Positions 1 to 9,550 of a stretch of DNA of 64,000 nt are shown here, in pieces (position 1 is the first letter of the stretch; the number at the start of each line of letters is the position of its first letter). This DNA comes from Gracilaria domingensis (taxonomy: Eukaryota; Rhodophyta; Florideophyceae; Gracilariales; Gracilariaceae): the NCBI GenBank assembly GCA_022539475.1, contig VCMS01000050.1, positions 62,001-126,000 of the forward strand, in the 5' to 3' direction. Below the pieces are notes generated by a model, which did no database searches, was not told the DNA's origin, and saw only the letters and a program-made list of their open reading frames with translations. The position numbers were made by a program, and so were the translations under genes.

Positions 1-164
1 GTCAAATCGCTTACTACAAACCATTCAAATATTGACTGTTCAATGAATGCATTTTAAATTTCATTTGAATAGTCGTCAAGCCAAGTCAACCAGAGCTGCT
101 ACATTCGCTGCTAAATAAGCCACATCGCCCTCAAAACATCCGGTTCGATCGCAGCAGAAGCTGC

Positions 165-350
165 AAACGCAACAAGCTGCCGGCGCTGCAGTAGTTACCA
201 GCGCCGCAGCAGCTGCCGGTGCCGCAGCAGCTGTCGACGCGACAGCAGTTGCCGGCGAAGGAGAAGCTGTCGGCGCTGCAACAGCTGTCAACCGCGACGC
301 AAATTTCGGCTCAACAGTAGCTACCTCCGCCGGGGCAACTTTCGGTAAGG
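165..350. repeat. Degenerate 18-bp tandem repeat, GC-rich
   Basis: An imperfect tandem array with an 18-bp period and a unit close to GCAGCAGCTGCCGGCGCC. Roughly ten units can be followed, and a few more appear near 455-530. Because 18 is a multiple of three, all frames read as low-complexity peptide: alanine-rich in one frame, and Gln-Gln-Leu-Pro/Ser hexapeptides in another. Stops occur in the frames checked, so I do not call a gene. It could be the remains of a repeat-bearing coding region. Confidence 0.6.
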
Positions 351-1091
351 CACTGGTTTAAGACCCTAGAGCCACAGCTGCCGCACTTAGCCGCCATCGC
401 TGCGGCCGTCTTCGGATGGCCTGCACTTACTACTGTCGATGTCGTAACAGCTTCTGACGCGCAGCAGCGGCTTGCGCCGAATCGGCTTTCGACGACACAG
501 CAGCCGCCGGTGCCGAAAGAGCTTTCTGCATGGCAATACCTACAAGCAGAGGACACGTGGTCGTCGCAACCGCCTATTGAAACGCCCACTGACTCTTTTC
601 ATCTTCCACAATCTTCCTGACGAACTCAGTACTAACTTCACAACGCTTTTGGAGCTGTTGATGCCCTCGGTTCAGTAACCGGGGCAGCCAAAGGGAAAAA
701 GCACGACACCGTAGAACTACTACAGTCACTGTGGCTACTTCCGCCGTGCAAAGCTCCGACGACGCCAGATCACCGCAGCACGCTTACATAGATCTCATTG
801 CCTCATGACAACAAATGGAAAACTTTTCCTCACTACTACTCTCATCTCGCTGGGGCTGCGTCTAAAGCAGATCCGTTAACGTCGTACTGGCGCGCTCTAG
901 TCGATGCATGGGGGACGTCATATGTGAACAAGACGGTGCACACTTTGTATACGACCCATCTGTTACGCCGTATCTCCATCTATTTGGCGCCAAGTATGCC
1001 ACCACATCTAAGGCGTCGGATGATCTGCTCGTTTGGAAGCCGCACCCAGGGCTGCGCATGTGTGAACAGTTCGTATCCGAGAATGTCTGCG
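351..1091. other. Unassigned DNA left of the MITE
   Basis: Only short ORFs are present. The best-looking one on the plus strand starts at 908 and has 63 codons of ordinary composition, but no recognised domain. It ends at the border of the MITE at 1092, so the MITE may have landed in an older reading frame. I see no RNA gene here. Confidence 0.3.
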
Positions 1092-1546
1092 CCCTGTGAG
1101 ATAAAGTGATGCGCGATGGATGTCCATCGGATGAAAGCTTGGGACATCTGTGGGACATCAGACGGATATTTTCTGCGCATCCAGGATATCCGAATGATAT
1201 GCCGTGGTACCCCCTTGAATGTGCCTAATTGATTCCCTTTAAATTTCCTTTGGATGTACAAAAACTATTCCAAAGATATTCATATGATGCACGAAGATAT
1301 GTGCAATGGATGTCCGGAAATCCAGGGTGTATCATTCGGACATCACTAAATCCAATGGACATCTCTTTGTACATCATATGCGTATCAGGTGGTTATCATT
1401 TGAATATACGTCATGCATCATCTGAGCATCATTTACGTTTATCATCTGCACATCTTAAGGAGATCAAATGGGCATCTTCAGGTTTCGTAATTCTAATATA
1501 GGTTATCTGGGGGATATCATCCGGACATCAATTCACCTTTCTGGGG
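1092..1546 (+). mobile_element. MITE copy 1 (about 455 bp)
   Basis: First of three copies of a roughly 450-bp non-coding element; the others are at 7483-7935 and 29045-29494 in the opposite orientation. One end reads CCCTGTGAGATAAAGTGATG. The other end, read inward, is CCCCAGAAAGGTGAATTGAT, giving an imperfect terminal inverted repeat of about 20 bp. The interior is built from many diverged short motifs such as GATGTCC, GATATCC and CATATGA. This copy is flanked by TGC on the right and by CTGCG on the left, so its target-site duplication is unclear, unlike copies 2 and 3. No coding capacity. Confidence 0.75.
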
Positions 1547-1746
1547 TGCATATGCTTCGTCTGAGTGATTTTGTGCAGGCAAGAAGTCTTTAGTCAGTCA
1601 GTCTACCTTCATATCCACCTTACGTGTTTTCCTGGAAAATTTATGTTTGAAGCAATTGGGGAAGATATAACTGATCGAAAAGAAATCGGCAACTACGCAC
1701 GACTCTTGCAGCGTCGATCAAAGCGATACATGGTCCGCGCGTATAA

Positions 1747-3064
1747 CTAGACATCAAACTGTTCGAATAACGCGATGTCCTCGACTTGACTAACACGCAT
1801 TGCATCGTGCAGAAGGTTATCTGCGAGTTCGTCAGCGGCAGTAAAAAGCTTCGAAATATGCTCTTTCCAGGAGCCATCCTTATTACAAGGAATATTTGAC
1901 GGCACGTCGTCAATATTGGAGTGAGGTAGAAGACAAATGTCGACAAAAGTCGAATCCATTCGGTTCCGCTTGCTACTCAACAGAGAGCCAGCTGCTCCAA
2001 AGTTCCTTTCAATCTGTGCTGAGGATGAGGGATGTTCTAAGATGGAGCGCGCAACAGGAGCAAGTCTTGGAAATTGTTTTGCCTTCGTACTGGACCAATC
2101 GAGCAGTTTCCTCGCCGGTAGATGACTAGGACGAACACGAGCCGTACTTAAAAAGCTTTGAATCTGGTTTTCAATTTCGTCGCCCAGTGTCAAAGGTGCA
2201 CTAGAATTATCTTCGTCAACGTCACCAAATTCCATGAAGTCCGACAGTCGATGTTGTTCATTTGATCTGGAGTTTGGAGCGGTGCGGTGGGTTCCACTAT
2301 TGTCTTCAGAAACGGCACGGACATTCGAATGTTCGATCGAAGAAGCAAAGTATACGGCATGTCAGAAACACGGCGGTAGACCTGCTGAAGGCGACAACTT
2401 CCATCTTCAGCACTCATGATGTGGTCCAAACAGCTAAGTTTGCGGGATGATGGATGAAATAATACATGGGTCTCTAATAGAATCGGTCTTTCCTCCGTAA
2501 AGAATCGCTTTTTAACAGCATCACCTGAAAATGACCGACTTACTTTCGAGATCTCACACAATGCGGCAGGTGCGACGGAAGCGTTTGAATGGAAACAAAC
2601 TTTGTAGTCAGCCAGTTCTGGGTCAAGGAGAGGCAGCTCATGATCGACATTCGTTCCAGTGCAGTATAGGCGACAAAGACCGAGAAATGCATCTACGCCT
2701 GCAGGGTAAGATATAGATTTGAGATTACAGGATATGGTCAGCAACTGGTAACATAAGTGAGAATAGCTCAAGAATTGCTCGGCGGTCAGAACGCAAAGAG
2801 AACTTTGACGAAACATGTAGTTCATAGTGCCTGATTAACGTGCTTCAAAATTTCAGAAATCTCTCCAACAGCCTCATGTTGAATGCCATCCGTGCGAAAC
2901 GTCCTGTAAAAGCTGAAGTGGGCGGGCGCCCAACTAAATTTCAAATATTGCCTTCTGCCAGTTACACTTGTTCAGATGTTCTACGACACGCTTAACATAC
3001 TTAATCAACGTCTTACTCATGACATTTTTTACTTTTCGGGAGTCAGCTGCCGTTACGAAGGCTT
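1747..3064 (-). pseudogene. hAT-superfamily transposase, decayed
   Basis: The 3' part (1747-2235) contains a typical hAT C-terminal dimerisation domain. It has a DW pair, FPRLAPVA, then HPSSSAQIERNFGAAG and a following KRNRM, which matches the family pattern of FP.L, SSA..ER.F..AG and R.R. Upstream, 2190-2825 in another frame reads as the middle of the transposase, including a KKRFF...HVLFHPSSRKL block. 2941-3064 in a third frame gives a further piece. At least two frame changes and several stops separate the parts, so this is a relic. It ends abruptly at the Gypsy-C LTR at 3065. hAT transposases cut and paste DNA with 8-bp target duplications; I found no terminal inverted repeats for this copy. 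Confidence 0.8.
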
Positions 3065-3598
3065 TCTTAGAACACTGGATCTGTGGTTGAGGACTTGGGT
3101 CGATGGTTGAGAACGTGAACGATGGTGCCTGCCGAGGAGAAGTCGAGCAGTCGACCATGGTTTATATGGAGAATAGGACCTTCGCAAATAACGTCGCTAA
3201 CGCAGATTTCTAGAATATCCCTCAAACTAACGTGTCTATGAGTACTGGCCCTTGCGTCGGAATTAGTAGAAACTTTGTGTAGAAATGAACAGTGGAGTCT
3301 TCTAGAAGCCTCTGAAAGTTCCTGCAACGTGTCTAATTGGAGAGGTTCCAGCAAGGCACCAAACTATGAAGTCAGTCATGACGTCAACTGACGAAGCGGA
3401 CATCACACGTTACATGTCTTGGTAACATGATGACAACAAATGTCAACAAAGACCCGGAGGATCATTAGGGTATGAAATCGGATCGTTAGATCAGGGGAAG
3501 TTTTAAAGAACGCATCGAAACATTGAATAACTAACTAGGAGCATAGCAATATAACAAATTCAAATAAAAACATGACCAGAATAAACGAAATCCTAACA
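3065..3598 (-). repeat. Gypsy-C 3' LTR
   Basis: 534 bp, matching 10309-10681 plus 21781-21941, which is the 5' LTR split by the Gypsy-B insertion. On the plus strand the right end is CTAACA. The left end is TCTTAGAAC, against TGTTAGAAC in the other copy. A reading frame of about 95 codons on the minus strand occurs in both LTRs (3067-3354 and 10311-10598), but it lies wholly inside the LTR and I do not treat it as a gene. Confidence 0.85.
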
Positions 3599-3613
3599 TC
3601 AATTCCCCCATTA
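3599..3613 (-). other. Gypsy-C polypurine tract
   Basis: On the minus strand the sequence just before the 3' LTR is AATGGGGGAATTGA, a purine-rich run abutting the TGTTAGG LTR start. This is where a second-strand primer is expected in LTR retrotransposons. Confidence 0.6.
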
Positions 3614-3633
3614 AGGACAGTCGTCCCGACTCG

Positions 3634-4146
3634 TTAGTTGTTGGGCGTACCATTCGGAATAGGATGATTCTCAAACTGTCCTGGAGGGTTAGGGAAGAGA
3701 ACCATATCAGAACGCGGTTCAAACGTTATGGAAAGGTCAGTAATATCTCCAACGTCCTCGATGTGTAGAATAGCACTTTCACTTGTATCCAAGAATGTAT
3801 CTCCGGGATCCGGCGGGAAGTGACCAAACTGAGATACCAGGTAAAAGAATAGGAATAAAACGAACTCTTCATGAATATCTTCAAGAGTGCCATCTTCATA
3901 AGCTATGAATAGCTTTCTTAGCATGATCGCATTCTCTGGGGTCAGAAATGGTCCTCGAACTTGCAGAGAGGCAAAGCATATATGACATGAGGCCCATGCA
4001 AGACGAAATCTTTCGAAAAGTTCATCGGTAATATCATCAAACCAGGTTAGCATCCACCGTCCGCCGAGAACTAAACGGCTGTAGAACTGACGTGCATTGT
4101 CGAGCTGCAGATTGTTCGCGATGTTCGGCTGTCCGTTGTTCGTCAT
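3634..4146 (-). CDS. Unknown ORF between chromodomain and 3' LTR of Gypsy-C
   Basis: An uninterrupted 170-codon frame from the first ATG at 4146; the frame is open to 4173 with a GTG. It lies on the same strand as gag-pol, starting 36 bp after the pol stop and ending about 20 bp before the polypurine tract. That is where env-like or other accessory genes sit in some LTR elements. The protein is acidic and rich in Phe, Leu and Trp, with a mid-protein stretch (FVLFLFFYLVSQF) that is hydrophobic but flanked by acidic residues. I see no signal peptide or known motif. It is intact while pol beside it is riddled with lesions. The tail is Pro/Asn-rich. Function unknown. Confidence 0.5.
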   Translation of the reverse strand: MTNNGQPNIANNLQLDNARQFYSRLVLGGRWMLTWFDDITDELFERFRLAWASCHICFASLQVRGPFLTPENAIMLRKLFIAYEDGTLEDIHEEFVLFLFFYLVSQFGHFPPDPGDTFLDTSESAILHIEDVGDITDLSITFEPRSDMVLFPNPPGQFENHPIPNGTPNN

Positions 4147-4181
4147 TGTTCGTGATGGCTGGCTACTCCGCACAGATATGT

Positions 4182-4607
4182 TCAGAGGTCGTGGCTCCTT
4201 TTATACTGCTCTAGGAGGTGATGACAGTTCTGGAGTTCGGAGTCAGGGAGCCACATGTTTTCGTGATCGGAATAGCCAAGCCATTTGACAAGGTATTCTG
4301 ACTTTCGTTTCCGTTTTCGATGATTAAGAATTGCTTATACTTCATATTCTTCTGTTCCGTCAGATAGTTCGATAGCTGCGGGCTTTGGCTCGGATTTCCT
4401 CATGATAGTGTCCTCGTAGTATCTTATGAGTAATTGACAGTGAAACACATCATGTATTTTTCCTTGCTTCATGACAGGTCCTATATCAAGTCGAAAGGTA
4501 ACTGGGCTCACTTGTTCAGAGATTATGAATGGACCACAGTACTTGATTCCCAACTTGTTTCGTGGGCCTGTTTCGTCCATCTTGAGCTTTTTAGTTGAAA
4601 GCATGAC
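4182..4607 (-). pseudogene. Gypsy-C integrase C-terminal region and chromodomain
   Basis: 4335-4604 encodes an integrase C-terminal module of the GPY/F kind, with the core GIKYCGPF, VTFRLDI and a closing HDVFHCQLL. A single in-frame TAA, at a position normally Glu, separates it from a chromodomain (about 4182-4335). The chromodomain shows an EYEV-stop-AILNHR start, the YLVKWLGY core and a final NMWLP...LLEQY helix. Chromodomains at the integrase C-terminus guide chromovirus insertion to marked chromatin. Apart from the one nonsense codon this segment reads cleanly, ending with a stop at 4182. Confidence 0.8.
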
Positions 4608-5640
4608 TTGGTCACTAACGTCTAAGTCGCAAGGCGTTCTTTTCTGATTCTAATACGTTTCAGAGTACTTGTTTATCTTGGTGATTTGGTTTCCTGCAAG
4701 CTTAACAGCCTCCGAGATACTTGTCAAAAAATCAGAAGCAGCTTGATTCTGGGAAGTAATTATATCCATTGGTAAAACGCGTGGTTCTTCCCCATATGTG
4801 AGAAAGAAGGGAGTAAATGACGTGATAGAACTCACCGAAGAGTTGTAAGCAACTTCAAATTGAATAAGATGCTTGTCCCAATTATTCTGTCTGTAATTGA
4901 CAAAACATCAGATCATTTCTTCGATCTTCTTATTCGTTACTTCGGTTTGGCCATCAGTCTGTGTGTGGTACGCTGATGATGGCTTCAACTCTTTGCCAAG
5001 TGATCGGAATACTTCCTTCCAGAACTTACTCATAAATATCGAATCTCTATCGGATACTATGGCATCGGAAAGTCCATGATGACGATAAATATTTTCGAGA
5101 TATAGCTGAGCTGTGTCGACAGCCGTAACATTCTTAGTTGTGGGTATGATACGTATAAGTTTCGAAAGGCGATCAACTACGACGTAAATGGCACTCTGTC
5201 CAGACTTGGTGCGTGGAAGTGGGGAAATGAAATCCATTGTGATCTGAGACCACTTCTTCAATGGAGGTTCTAAGGATTGCATATATCCATGTGGCTTCTT
5301 GGTAATTGGCTTCGTCTCTTGACACCTCTGGCATGTTTTCGTGTAGGTGTATACGTCTTTTCCGAGGGTCTTCCAAAAGTATGATTTCCAAATTCTTCTT
5401 AATGTCTTCTTAAATGCCATATGTCCTGACGAAGGGAGATAATGATTTTCAAATAAAATCTTAGTTCTGATTTCTCCACTCGGTACACACAGCTTATTCT
5501 TGAAGTAGAGAATATTTCATTTTCGTTCAATGGGGAGTTCAGGGTTGTTGTAAGCAGCAAAAAATTCGTTCTGATTCTTGTATCCTTCAGTGAATGCGCA
5601 CATATCCTTCTTAGATATTTCACCAATAAGAGATAAAGAG
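4608..5640 (-). pseudogene. Gypsy-C integrase, decayed
   Basis: The core is at 4908-5420. It shows a zinc-binding remnant CQRCQE, then WSQITMDFISPLP (first catalytic Asp), IVSDRDSIF (second Asp) and HTQTDGQTEVTNK (catalytic Glu). All three D,D,E residues are still present. 4650-4835 continues with the SFTPFFLTYGEEPR block that follows the core in Ty3/Gypsy integrases. Stops and frame changes at about 4640, 4900 and 5400-5520 break the protein, and the His-Cys domain upstream is only partly readable. Integrase would insert the cDNA into host DNA. Confidence 0.8.
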
Positions 5641-6310
5641 TTCAACTTGCTGGTTCTAGACATTGCTTCATCTAGTAGAGAGAGGTTACTAGCAAGCGGA
5701 TCTTCAGGATATCTCGAGAGAGCATCTGCAACTATGTTGGATTTTCCTTTGATTCGTTCAAAAGTGAAATCAAACTCAACGATCGTTTCGAGCCATCTTA
5801 CTTGACGTTGGGAAAGGTTTGGCTGTGTTTGCAGATAATTCAGTGGAAAATGATCTATACGCACTTTGAGCGTTGGCCATGTAAGTAGACTCTCCAAACT
5901 CTTAACGTGTCTAAAACTGCAAGAAGTTCTCGCTCGTGGGCGGCGTAGCGTTGCTCGGCTGGATTCAAGGTTCTTGAATGAAATGCAACAGGTCGGGCAA
6001 TACCGTTCTCTACTTGTTTCAATACTGCTCCTAGATCATACTGAGATGCGTTCGTGGTTACGATCATAGGCAGTTTTGGGTCAAAAGGACGGAGCAAAGG
6101 TGTACTCGAAACTGCTTCTTTCATATTTATGAAGGCGTTTTCTTGGTCCACTCCCCACTTGAATGGGTTCTTTTCACACAGAGCTGTTAGTGGTTTTGAT
6201 ATTTCGGAGCAGTTCTTAATAAAACGTCGGTGGTAATTAACAAGTCCAAGAAAAGTTTGAACGTCGGTCTTATTCTTCGGTGTTTCCCAATTTGTAATGG
6301 CTTTCACTTT
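5641..6310 (-). pseudogene. Gypsy-C RNase H domain, decayed
   Basis: 5855-6307 starts with the RT-RNase H connection (TFLGLVNYHRRFIKNC) and continues with ENAFINMKEAV, then MIVTTNASQYDLGAVL and the HSRTLNPAEQRY...ERELLAV block. The family signature is T-D-A-S; here it is T-N-A-S, so the first catalytic Asp has become Asn. 5517-5897 in another frame continues with DHFPLNYLQTQ and ends in NIVADALSRYP, the usual end of Ty3/Gypsy RNase H. One frame change and the Asp loss argue against activity. Confidence 0.8.
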
Positions 6311-6990
6311 TTGTTTCTCTACTGATATGCCGTCTGGTGTAACAAATGCCCGAGGTATTCAACTTCCTTCTTCAGAAATTCGCACTTTGAAATCTTCCCA
6401 TACAGCTTATGTGCGCGAAGTTGGTCGAATACTTTTCTAATGTGTTCCAAGTGCTCCTTAAAAATTTTTCTGTAAATCAGAATGTCTTCAAGGTACACTA
6501 GAACAAATTTATCCAAGTGATCTTTCAGTACATTGTTCATTAAGCTCATAAACATTGCGGGTGCGTTTGTGAGACCAAACGGTAAGACAAGAAACTCAAA
6601 GTGACCATACCTGGTTCTGAATGCAGTCAATGGAATGGAGGTATCCGAGAGTCTAATTTGGGGTAACCCCACATTAAATAGATTTTCGAAAATACTTTTG
6701 CGACACGAAGTTGCTCAAAAATATCATCAATCCTTGGAATAGGGTACCTGTTTTTGATGGTCAACTTATTGAGGTCTCGGTAATCAAGGCAAAGTCTTAG
6801 GCTTCCATCCTTCTTGGCTGCTAATAGAAGAGGTGCACCCCAAGGGCTTGAACTAGGTCGAATAAAACCTTGTTCCAAAAGTTCATTGAGTTGCTTCTTT
6901 AGCTCTTTCAACTCTTTATCTGACATTCGATATACGCTTTTCTTCTGAGGTGTTGCTTCAGGGGATATCTCAATATGAAAATCTTGTTCT
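6311..6990 (-). pseudogene. Gypsy-C reverse transcriptase, decayed
   Basis: Reads [34 protein letters not shown] and [11 protein letters not shown], then motif A as [10 protein letters not shown]. The invariant motif-A Asp is Tyr here (codon at 6678-6680). After a frame change, 6319-6672 continues with FLVLPFGLTNAPAMF (motif B) and motif C as VYLEDILIY at 6484-6495, where the family has YxDD. So one catalytic Asp is lost and another is Glu. The N-terminal part (6627-6926) and the remainder are in different frames. Confidence 0.85.
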
Positions 6991-8161
6991 CAGTGAGGGG
7001 GTAATTCTTTTCGTAATTTCTCTGAAAATAGGTCCTTGTATTCTTCAGCTAGTTCTTTGAGTTCATGATCATTCGCTGGTTCATAGGTTTCTTCTTTTGA
7101 AGGCCGAAGTGCTACAACATATACAGGTAGCTTCTTTCGAACTGACTTCTTGATTGTGTTCACAGAAATTAACTTCTCGTTGTTCTTAATGTGTGCCTTG
7201 ATGAAAATGGTTCTGGAGTTGTGAAAAAAAGAAATTTCATTGGTTCGGTGGTTGATATAGGGATTATATTCATATAGCCAGTCATTTCCTAAAATGACGT
7301 CATATCCGCATAATGCACATATCGCGAAGCGTTTCTTTTCTCGTAGTTCTTCAATCTGGATATCTACTCCATCTTCTCGGGTTTCTTGGAGCACAGTAAT
7401 GGAGCCGTTGGTCATTTTGGCTTCATACCAAGTGTCAATGGTTGGGACCTTCATTCTCTTGCATATGGCTCTGGACAGATAGCCCAGAGAGATGAATTGA
7501 TGTCCGGATGGTATCCTCCAGATAACCCATATTAGAATTATGAGACCTGAAGATGTCCATTTGATCTCATTAAGATGTCCATATGATATACGTAAATGAT
7601 GCTCAGATGATGCGTGAAGTATAACCAAATGATAACCGCCCGATATATATATGATGTAGGTAGAGATGTCCATTGGATTTTGTGATATCCAAGTGATGCA
7701 CTGTAGATTTCCTTACATCCATGGGACATATCTTTGTGCATCATATGAATATATTTGGAATAGGTTTTTACATTCAAAGGACATGTAAAGGATTTCAATT
7801 AGGCACATCCAAGGGGGTAGCATAGCATATTATTCGGATATCCTGGATGCGCAGAAGATATCTGATTGATATCCCATAGATGTCCCAAATTTTCATCCGA
7901 TTGACATCCATTGCGCATCACTTTATCTCACAGGGTAACTGATTTCGGAACCTTTTTCGAACACAGCCGTACATTTGCTGCCATTGATGAATACATGTGC
8001 AAGGAGTAACCAGAAGGGGTTTCAAATGGTGACGCTATACGTGAGGTAAGAAGTTTATGTCTTCCATTACTTGATATTTTTTTCTGGGGTACAATGGTTA
8101 TCTGCAGATTCAATGGGTACGTGAGTTGCTGGCTTAATCAATGGTTTTGTTTCAATGGAAT
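6991..8161 (-). pseudogene. Gypsy-C protease region, split by a MITE
   Basis: From right to left, 7936-8161 carries the N-terminal side of a retropepsin: VFINGSKCTAVF followed by EKGSEIS, where the family has Asp-Thr/Ser-Gly. The catalytic triplet is therefore lost. MITE copy 2 (7483-7935) follows directly. The frame resumes at 7482 with YLSRAICKRMKV, runs through a flap-like stretch, and ends with VILGNDWL, the usual ILG.DWL protease C-terminal motif. About 7000-7200 links to RT. Removing the MITE and one TA rejoins the frame as Ile-Ser-Tyr-Leu-Ser. Confidence 0.75.
7483..7935 (-). mobile_element. MITE copy 2, inserted in Gypsy-C protease
   Basis: 453 bp, related to 1092-1546 (inverted) and 29045-29494 (same orientation). 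Read on the plus strand it starts (G)CCCAGAGAGATGAATTGAT and ends CATCACTTTATCTCACAGGG. The ends pair imperfectly over about 20 bp. TA stands on both sides (agaTA|G...GGG|TAact), and the interrupted protease frame confirms that one TA was present before insertion. A TA duplication points to a Tc1/mariner-like source transposase, which is not present in the window. Confidence 0.8.
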
Positions 8162-9094
8162 TCAGTGAAGTGCAGTGGTGGTTCGGTGGAACTGACGTGG
8201 GCTCTTCGGATGACCCTGGAGACAGTTCCTCCGGGAGTTTTTTGGGCACTGTTTATCACGTGCCATATGTCCAGGTTGTCGACAGCGGAAACAGAGTCCC
8301 AGATTTCGACAGTTCTCTCGTTCTTCCTTGGTTAACTTCTTCAGGTTCATATTTCCAATATCCATGGGTACCGGTCCTTGAGATGATCCAGAGCCGCCAG
8401 GTTGCCTGCCAAATCACGCCTGTCCACCCCTTCGGAACGCAGATTCCACCCGCTCAGCGTCTTTCATGGCATCAGTCAAAGATTTGTACTCATTGGTGCA
8501 AAGATTTTTCCAGATATAGCTCTTCAAACCTCTGGTGTATCTGTCGATTTGCTCTCCTATACTGATGTGGGGGATCTCGAGCACAATCTTGAGAAAGCCA
8601 TCATTGAACTGTTGAACATCTTTGTACTGCTTCCACTTGCTTAGTTTGTCTCGAGCAAGTTTCTCTTTGTTGACAATAGTAAACCGTTTTTGAAGATTTT
8701 CAAAGAGTTCTTCAAGGGTTTGCAACTCCAGTCCGTTTCTTCGCTGGGCGAGAAACCACTCATGAGCAGCTCCACTGATGTAACAAAACGCAATCGTCAA
8801 TGCTTTTTCGTCGGGTGTCCCATCAAGAAAGTTGCAAATATGAGTGATCCAACTGTCAATGTTTTCCTTTCCAGTAAACGTTGGAGGCTTGTTGATCTTT
8901 GGATTCGTGGAGGGGCTGTCCTTATTGGCTAGGACACTGAGTGAGGTTTCGAGAGCGGATATCTTTGTTTGTGCTTCTTGCTTCAACAAATCCATCTGAG
9001 CACGTGTTTCTTCAAGCGCGCGAGCCATGCTTTGGATCATTTGGCCTCCACGCACCTGTGTGGGTGTACCTGGGTTTCCTTGAGAGGCCGTCAT
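8162..9094 (-). pseudogene. gag: Gypsy-C gag (capsid-like plus zinc knuckle)
   Basis: One frame with a single in-frame TGA near 8414. The frame is open from 9115 but the first ATG is at 9094. After an N-terminal coiled-coil-like stretch (MARALEETRAQMDLLKQEAQ) comes a retrotransposon gag domain: PPTFTGKENIDSWI, ISGAAHEWF, LFENLQKRF and FNDGFLKI. After the TGA (CGA to TGA), 8162-8365 gives PMDIGN and a zinc knuckle CFRCRQPGHMARDKQC, spaced C-x2-C-x4-H-x6-C rather than the usual final x4. Gag would form the particle and bind RNA. Confidence 0.8.
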
Positions 9095-9244
9095 GGTCTG
9101 AGTTGTACGAAACAAGAAACCTTTGAAATGGGCTAAAATAAGAGGGTTGCCAAAATAAATTGTCTAATTTTTTGAAAAGTGCAAATCAAGCCTGGCACTG
9201 CCACTTTAAAAAACTGCCATTTGCAGGTTGCAGGCAAGCAGTGC

Positions 9245-9325
9245 CGCGCGTCTGGCCTAGTGGGTAGGGTAGGCGGCGCGGGTGCGATTTCAGAGGTTCT
9301 AGGTTTTATTCCTTTCGCTGTAAGT
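9245..9325 (+). repeat. tRNA-like promoter sequence: SINE head or tRNA relic
   Basis: TGGCCTAGTGGGTA at about 9252 fits the polymerase III A box (TRGCNNAGYNGG). GGTTTTATTCC at about 9303 resembles the B box (GGTTCGANTCC) with two changes. The spacing of roughly 50 bp and the intervening AGAGGTTCTA recall tRNA-derived SINE heads. No cloverleaf with a convincing acceptor stem can be drawn, so a functional tRNA is unlikely. It lies between the zinc-finger ORF and gag of Gypsy-C and may be an insertion. Confidence 0.4.
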
Positions 9326-9550
9326 TGCAATTGAAGCCGGAGTGGTTCAATTAATATTTCTTCAGTTCAATTACAAAGCGTCAAGCGACTTGGAAGATAG
9401 CGAGCCCTGTACGGCGACTTCTTCCTTGACAATACTAAGTAATACGAACGTAGCGGAAACTGGAACACAACCACAAACGGTAGCTAAAAGCGCAGAACGA
9501 CCGATTCTTGGAAACTTTTGTCAACGCAACTTGTTTACGTTATATTTTAC

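Noticed and set aside
3067-3354. 95-codon minus-strand ORF repeated at 10311-10598
   Set aside because: Both copies are LTRs of one element, so the conservation is not evidence of coding.
9245-9325. Functional tRNA gene
   Set aside because: A and B box resemblance only; no acceptor stem or convincing cloverleaf.
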